Below the pieces are notes generated by a model. The model had not been told where the DNA came from, made no database searches, and saw nothing but the letters and a program-made list of their open reading frames with translations. A stretch of 64,000 nucleotides of DNA from Dyella_A ginsengisoli (GTDB lineage: Bacteria > Pseudomonadota > Gammaproteobacteria > Xanthomonadales > Rhodanobacteraceae). Location of the stretch: positions 620,001 to 684,000 of the forward strand of contig NZ_JADIKM010000003.1 in NCBI RefSeq assembly GCF_044904665.1, read 5' to 3'. The translations under genes and the position numbers were made by a program. Numbering within the stretch: position 1 is the stretch's first letter; every line of letters begins with the position of its first letter. Below are positions 61,201-64,000 of the stretch, piece after piece.

Positions 61201-64000
61201 GTGTAGCTGGCGCCTGTTTCCAGCGGGCCGGCATGTGCCACTTCGCCAAACAGCGTGAGCACGCCGCTGCGCGAGACATAGACGCGATCCACCCAGCCAG
61301 TGGAGGCGAGACCACCGTGGTTGGTGACGGTCCAGTCGACGTGGATGGTCGAGCCGGACTGGGCCAGGCCGGGGCCGGTCACCGTGCTCACGGCGAGGTC
61401 CGGACGGGCGACGGTAAGGGCGGTCGCGCCCCGTGCAAGGTTGTCGCCCTCCGCATCGCGCTCGTAGACGGTGTCGTCGGTATCGGTACTGACCACCCAG
61501 GTATAGCTGCCTTCCGCAAAGGTGGCGGGCAGGGTGAAGCTCACGCTCCGTGTGGCGCTGGCACCGGCGGCGAGGCCGTCGGTGTAGAAGCGATTGGCTA
61601 CCTCGAACCGCTGCCCGTTGCTGTTCTCCAGGAAGATGCGGTCGCGCCAGGTGCCGGGGACATCGGCGTTGCCGAGGTTGTGGGCCACATAGGTCAGGCT
61701 GACGTTGTCGCCAGGCCGTGCGTCGGCCGGTCCGCTGATGTCGGTCACCGTGAGGTTGGCCGAGGGCGAGAGCGAGATCTTCAGCAACTGGCTGTGGGCG
61801 TTGTTGTTCCCGTTGCGGCCGTTTTCGTCGACCACGTTGTTGAGGTTGGTGTAGACCAGGATGTAGTAGTCGCCGACCAGGTCGCGCGGCAGGGTCAGCG
61901 TGGCGCTCGCGGTATAGCTGTCGCCCACCGCCAGGTAGCCCGCGTGCGTCACCGAGCCGGCCAGGATGATGTCCGAAGACGAGGGCACGCCGGTACGCGA
62001 AAGCACGACGCGGTCGTTCCACAACGCCAGGTTGGTTGCGGAGTTGCCACTGTTGCTGACCTGCCAGGTCACGCGGACGCTCTCGCCGCTCAAGGCGGTT
62101 GCCGGAGCGGTGACGGAGACCACGCCGAGGTCCGCGTAGGCGGCAGCCAGCACGATCGGTTGCGCGGCGCTGGTGCTGTCTCCGCGCGTATCCGGCTCCA
62201 GCACCTCGCCGTTGGCGTCGCTGCGGATGGCGATGTAGTAGCGCCCGTCGGGCAACCCGGGCAAGGTGGCCATGAGCGCCTGCGAATAGCCTTCACCCAC
62301 GCCCAGGACGCCGGTGTGCCGCACGCTGCCGATGACGATGTCGTCACCGTTGCCGATGGTTGCATCGGTGCTCAGGATGATGTGGTCGGTCCAGGCATCC
62401 GCGGTGGCGGCCTGTCCGGTGTTCTTGACGTCCCAGCTGACCTTGATCTGCGTGCCGCCCATGGCGGTGGCAGGCGACACCACGTTGCTGACGGCCAGGT
62501 CGGCGTAGGCAACCGCCGCGGAAGTCAGGCTGGCATTGGCCGTGTTGTTGTCCTCGGCGGTGCCGTCGAGATTGGTTTCGTACAGCACGCCAAGACCGGC
62601 GGTGTTCTGGTCGGTGGCAACCGTGATGGCCAGATCGCCCGTGCCCTTCAAGCCATCGGGCAGACGGAAGGTGAAGCTGCGCAGGCGATGCTCGCCCGTG
62701 CCGATCGGGCCGTTGGCTTGTCCGTCGATCACGGCCTGCGGGTCATACAGCAGGCTGGTGTCGAGTAGCAGCAAGCCCGAGTCCGCACGGGTGACCGTGA
62801 TGCGGTCGCTGAAGCCGAGGGCGGTTGCGCCGGTGCCGGTGTTCCAGTCTTCCCAGCTGATCGTGACCAGGCCGCCCGCCTTCACGTCGGTGGTGGTGAT
62901 CTGCAGGTTCTTCACCTGCAGGTCCGGGCCGGCCGTCAGCGTGGAGGTAGCCGTGTTGTTGCTTTCCCCGGTGCCCTGTGTGTTCGCCTCGGGCACCTCG
63001 CCCAGGCTGTCGGCGATCACGCGCAGGGAGAAGCGGCCGGACGCGTCGATGCCGCTCGGCCACACGAAGCTGCCATGCCGGTCGCGGCTGGCACCGCTTT
63101 CCAGCGCGCCCGCGTCGAGCAGGTCGCGCACGCTGAAGGTGGCGACCACGCGGCCGGTGGACAGGTTGCGCAACTCGAACTTTTCGCTCCACGGCACGAT
63201 CACCGCAGCGGCGCCCTGGTTGGTGACGGTCCAGTCCACCGACACGGTCTGGCCTGGCTGGAAATCACCGGCCGGCTGCAGGCGCACGTTCCCTACGGTG
63301 AGGTCGGCATAAGGCGCCAGCTTGACCTGCGTGGAGAGGACGCCGACGTTGTTTTTCTCCGCGTTGCCGTTAGCACTGAACTCGCGCAGGACGTTGTCCG
63401 AGTCGGCCAGCACGGTGATGCTGATGTTGCCGGCCGCTGCGGTGCCGTCGGGCAGATGCAGCTGCAGATGGCGCGTGATCGCCGCGCCGATGCCCAGCGG
63501 TGTGCCGATGCCGTCGTAGGGCACCACGGTGTCGAGCAGGACCGCACCGGTATCGGTGTTGCGCACGATCACGCGGTCGTTCCAGCTTTGGCTGGTTGCC
63601 GCGTTGCCGCGGTTTTCCAGCACCCACTGCACGTCCACCAGCTGGCCGGTCGAGAGGTCGCCGGCGGGGGTGATGCTGACGTTGTTGACGGAAAGATCGG
63701 GGGCGAACGTGGTGCCGATGGTTCCCACATCCTGGGGCGGACTGGCAGGCAACTTGGTCAGGTTGAAGGTGAACGGGCGTAGTGGATCCGTCTCGTAATT
63801 CGGGACCGAAACTACGAGCGTGTAGTCACCGCCAACTGCAAGATTGTTCAGGTCGACACTGGAGTTCGCGTACCTGGCGCTAAAGACAGTGCGTCCCAGC
63901 GGATCCAGCAGATACCACTGGGCCGTGTAACCGGAGGAGTTGAGGGCCGTCAGCGCATCGAGAAAATAGCTTGAACCCGCTTCGATAGGGAGACGGTACA
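37279..64000 (-). CDS. Giant modular surface/secreted protein (N-terminus outside window; split by an assembly gap)
   Basis: One gene, at least 26.7 kb and about 8,900 codons. It is open through the window edge at 64000 and stops at 37279 (C-terminus LARLSGLKVKKPH). The frame changes only at an ambiguous base (n, 40297), where a repeat unit lacks 71 nt, so I treat the two open frames (40134-64000 and 37279-40281) as one gene. Order from the N-terminal side: CARDB-like repeats (56.95-63.76 kb), PPC-like (about 56.65-56.95), IPT/TIG-like (56.35-56.64), a unique region, propeller-like NHL/SMP-30 segment (53.2-54.0), Ig/cadherin-like domains (49.4-52.5), RHS-like (48.1-48.5), dockerin (47.58-47.73), Big_2-like (46.7-47.3), second propeller-like (44.4-45.6), helical (43.5-44.15), metzincin-like (42.6-43.0), tandem cadherin-like (37.6-41.9) with a carbohydrate-binding-like module (38.8-39.3). 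Probable exported adhesin or matrix protein. The export operon lies just downstream. Confidence 0.88.
39930..41390 (-). repeat. Near-identical 369-bp DNA repeat units
   Basis: The same word (GCGTTGGCC, with one G-to-A variant) opens units at 40001, 40300, 40669, 40900 and 41269. The full spacing is 369 bp (123 codons), seen twice. The unit from 40669 to 40900 is 231 bp, an in-frame loss of 138 bp. The unit holding the n is 299 bp, 70 short of 369. The recent copies are almost identical at DNA level, a sign of recent expansion or homogenisation. Confidence 0.88.
40297..40297. other. Ambiguous base marking a collapsed assembly gap
   Basis: The only n in the window. Comparison with the neighbouring unit shows that 71 nt present after CTGGCC in the intact copy are replaced by this single letter. 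Restoring 71 nt gives a 369-bp unit and joins the two reading frames of the giant gene. More whole units could also be hidden here. Confidence 0.88.
42590..42990 (-). other. Metzincin-like zinc-protease domain in the giant protein
   Basis: HELGHVAGAHD at 42648-42680 fits the metzincin signature HExxHxxGxxH/D, with Asp as third ligand. DCMYPYM about 10 residues later could provide the Met-turn. The lead-in LLPIAISYWTNLGTPSSAF and KIDLLTVLIHELGH resembles matrixin-like domains of other very large surface proteins. Activity is inferred; self-processing or host-matrix cleavage are both possible. Confidence 0.7.
47577..47735 (-). other. Dockerin type I-like domain in the giant protein
   Basis: Two calcium-loop repeats are visible: GDLNHDGVVDGADSAAFEQD and ADLNGDGLVNATDRQILYAN, each with the D-x-N/D-x-D-G-x-x-x pattern followed by a helix, ending in YGW. 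This duplicated layout is the dockerin hallmark. No cohesin was recognised in the window, so it may be used only as a calcium-folded spacer. Confidence 0.75.
48060..48500 (-). other. RHS/YD-like segment in the giant protein
   Basis: GTRYDLDAIGKVTAIRYADG, then WVRDAHGRIVSS and YQYDAAGRLVLVRP, match the YD/RHS repeat pattern (G-R/K-L/V-x-x-x-x-Y-D/A). Only about three repeats are present, far fewer than in a toxin shell, and no toxin end follows. Confidence 0.55.
56950..63760 (-). repeat. Seventeen CARDB-like repeats in the giant protein
   Basis: Each unit is about 115-140 residues: a start like P/Y-A-D-L-x-V, then V-x-W-x-V-x-N-x-G, a conserved W-x-D-x-V/I-x-L-S segment, a G-D-S-Y region, and an end such as V-V-T-D with N-N. 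I counted 17 starts (for example APDLSVNNV, YADLTVGNV, GPDLQVKNL, HADLVVGAV, PADLKVSGV). CARDB domains are cell-adhesion-related immunoglobulin folds. More may lie beyond the window. Confidence 0.85.

Overview
The window is high-GC chromosomal DNA from a gammaproteobacterium, most likely of the Lysobacterales/Xanthomonadales (Rhodanobacter/Dyella-like). The smc-zipA pair, the Xanthomonas-type TonB-dependent receptor and the set of plant-polysaccharide enzymes point that way; the placement is inference, since no rRNA or other marker is present. No tRNA, rRNA or CRISPR array was seen.

Region 1 (1-2.6 kb) is housekeeping: the 3' end of smc, then zipA, a perfect hairpin terminator, and on the minus strand two nucleoid proteins (H-NS type and HU type), both carrying lysine/alanine-rich tails.

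Region 2 (3.2-26.5 kb) is a xyloglucan utilisation locus. On the plus strand lie a TonB-dependent receptor, GH74 endo-xyloglucanase, GH35 beta-galactosidase, GH3 beta-glucosidase, GH31 alpha-xylosidase and an SGNH esterase. On the minus strand lie a GH43 enzyme, a GH29 alpha-L-fucosidase and a XylR-type regulator. Plus-strand xylB, xylA and a sugar/H+ symporter follow. The enzymes carry export signals, so oligosaccharides imported by the receptor would be cut in the periplasm and the xylose taken up, isomerised and phosphorylated. A two-part motif (AAACGTTAG-N11-GATTTCGCAAT) occurs upstream of the receptor and of the fucosidase. Its second half also occurs in the xylR-xylB divergent region, which suggests one regulon.

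Region 3 (26.7-37.3 kb) is an accessory block bounded by two internally deleted copies of the same IS3-type element. A minus-strand operon encodes TolC, a GAF-like/HlyD protein, a PqqD-like/M50 protease/HlyD fusion and a short SecA-like ATPase. Divergent from it are a small lipoprotein and a GT9-type glycosyltransferase.

Region 4 (37.3-64.0 kb) is a single giant minus-strand gene that runs off the window edge: at least 26.7 kb and about 8,900 codons. In N-to-C order it shows 17 CARDB-like repeats, PPC and IPT/TIG-like domains, a propeller-like segment, many Ig/cadherin-like domains, an RHS-like piece, a dockerin, Big_2 domains, a helical segment, a metzincin-like protease domain and 95-residue cadherin-like repeats. 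One ambiguous base (n at 40297) splits it in two; comparing repeat units shows that 71 nt are missing there. My main proposal is that the Region 3 operon is a dedicated export machine for this giant protein, in which a SecA-like motor and an M50-HlyD protein replace the ABC transporter of a type I system.
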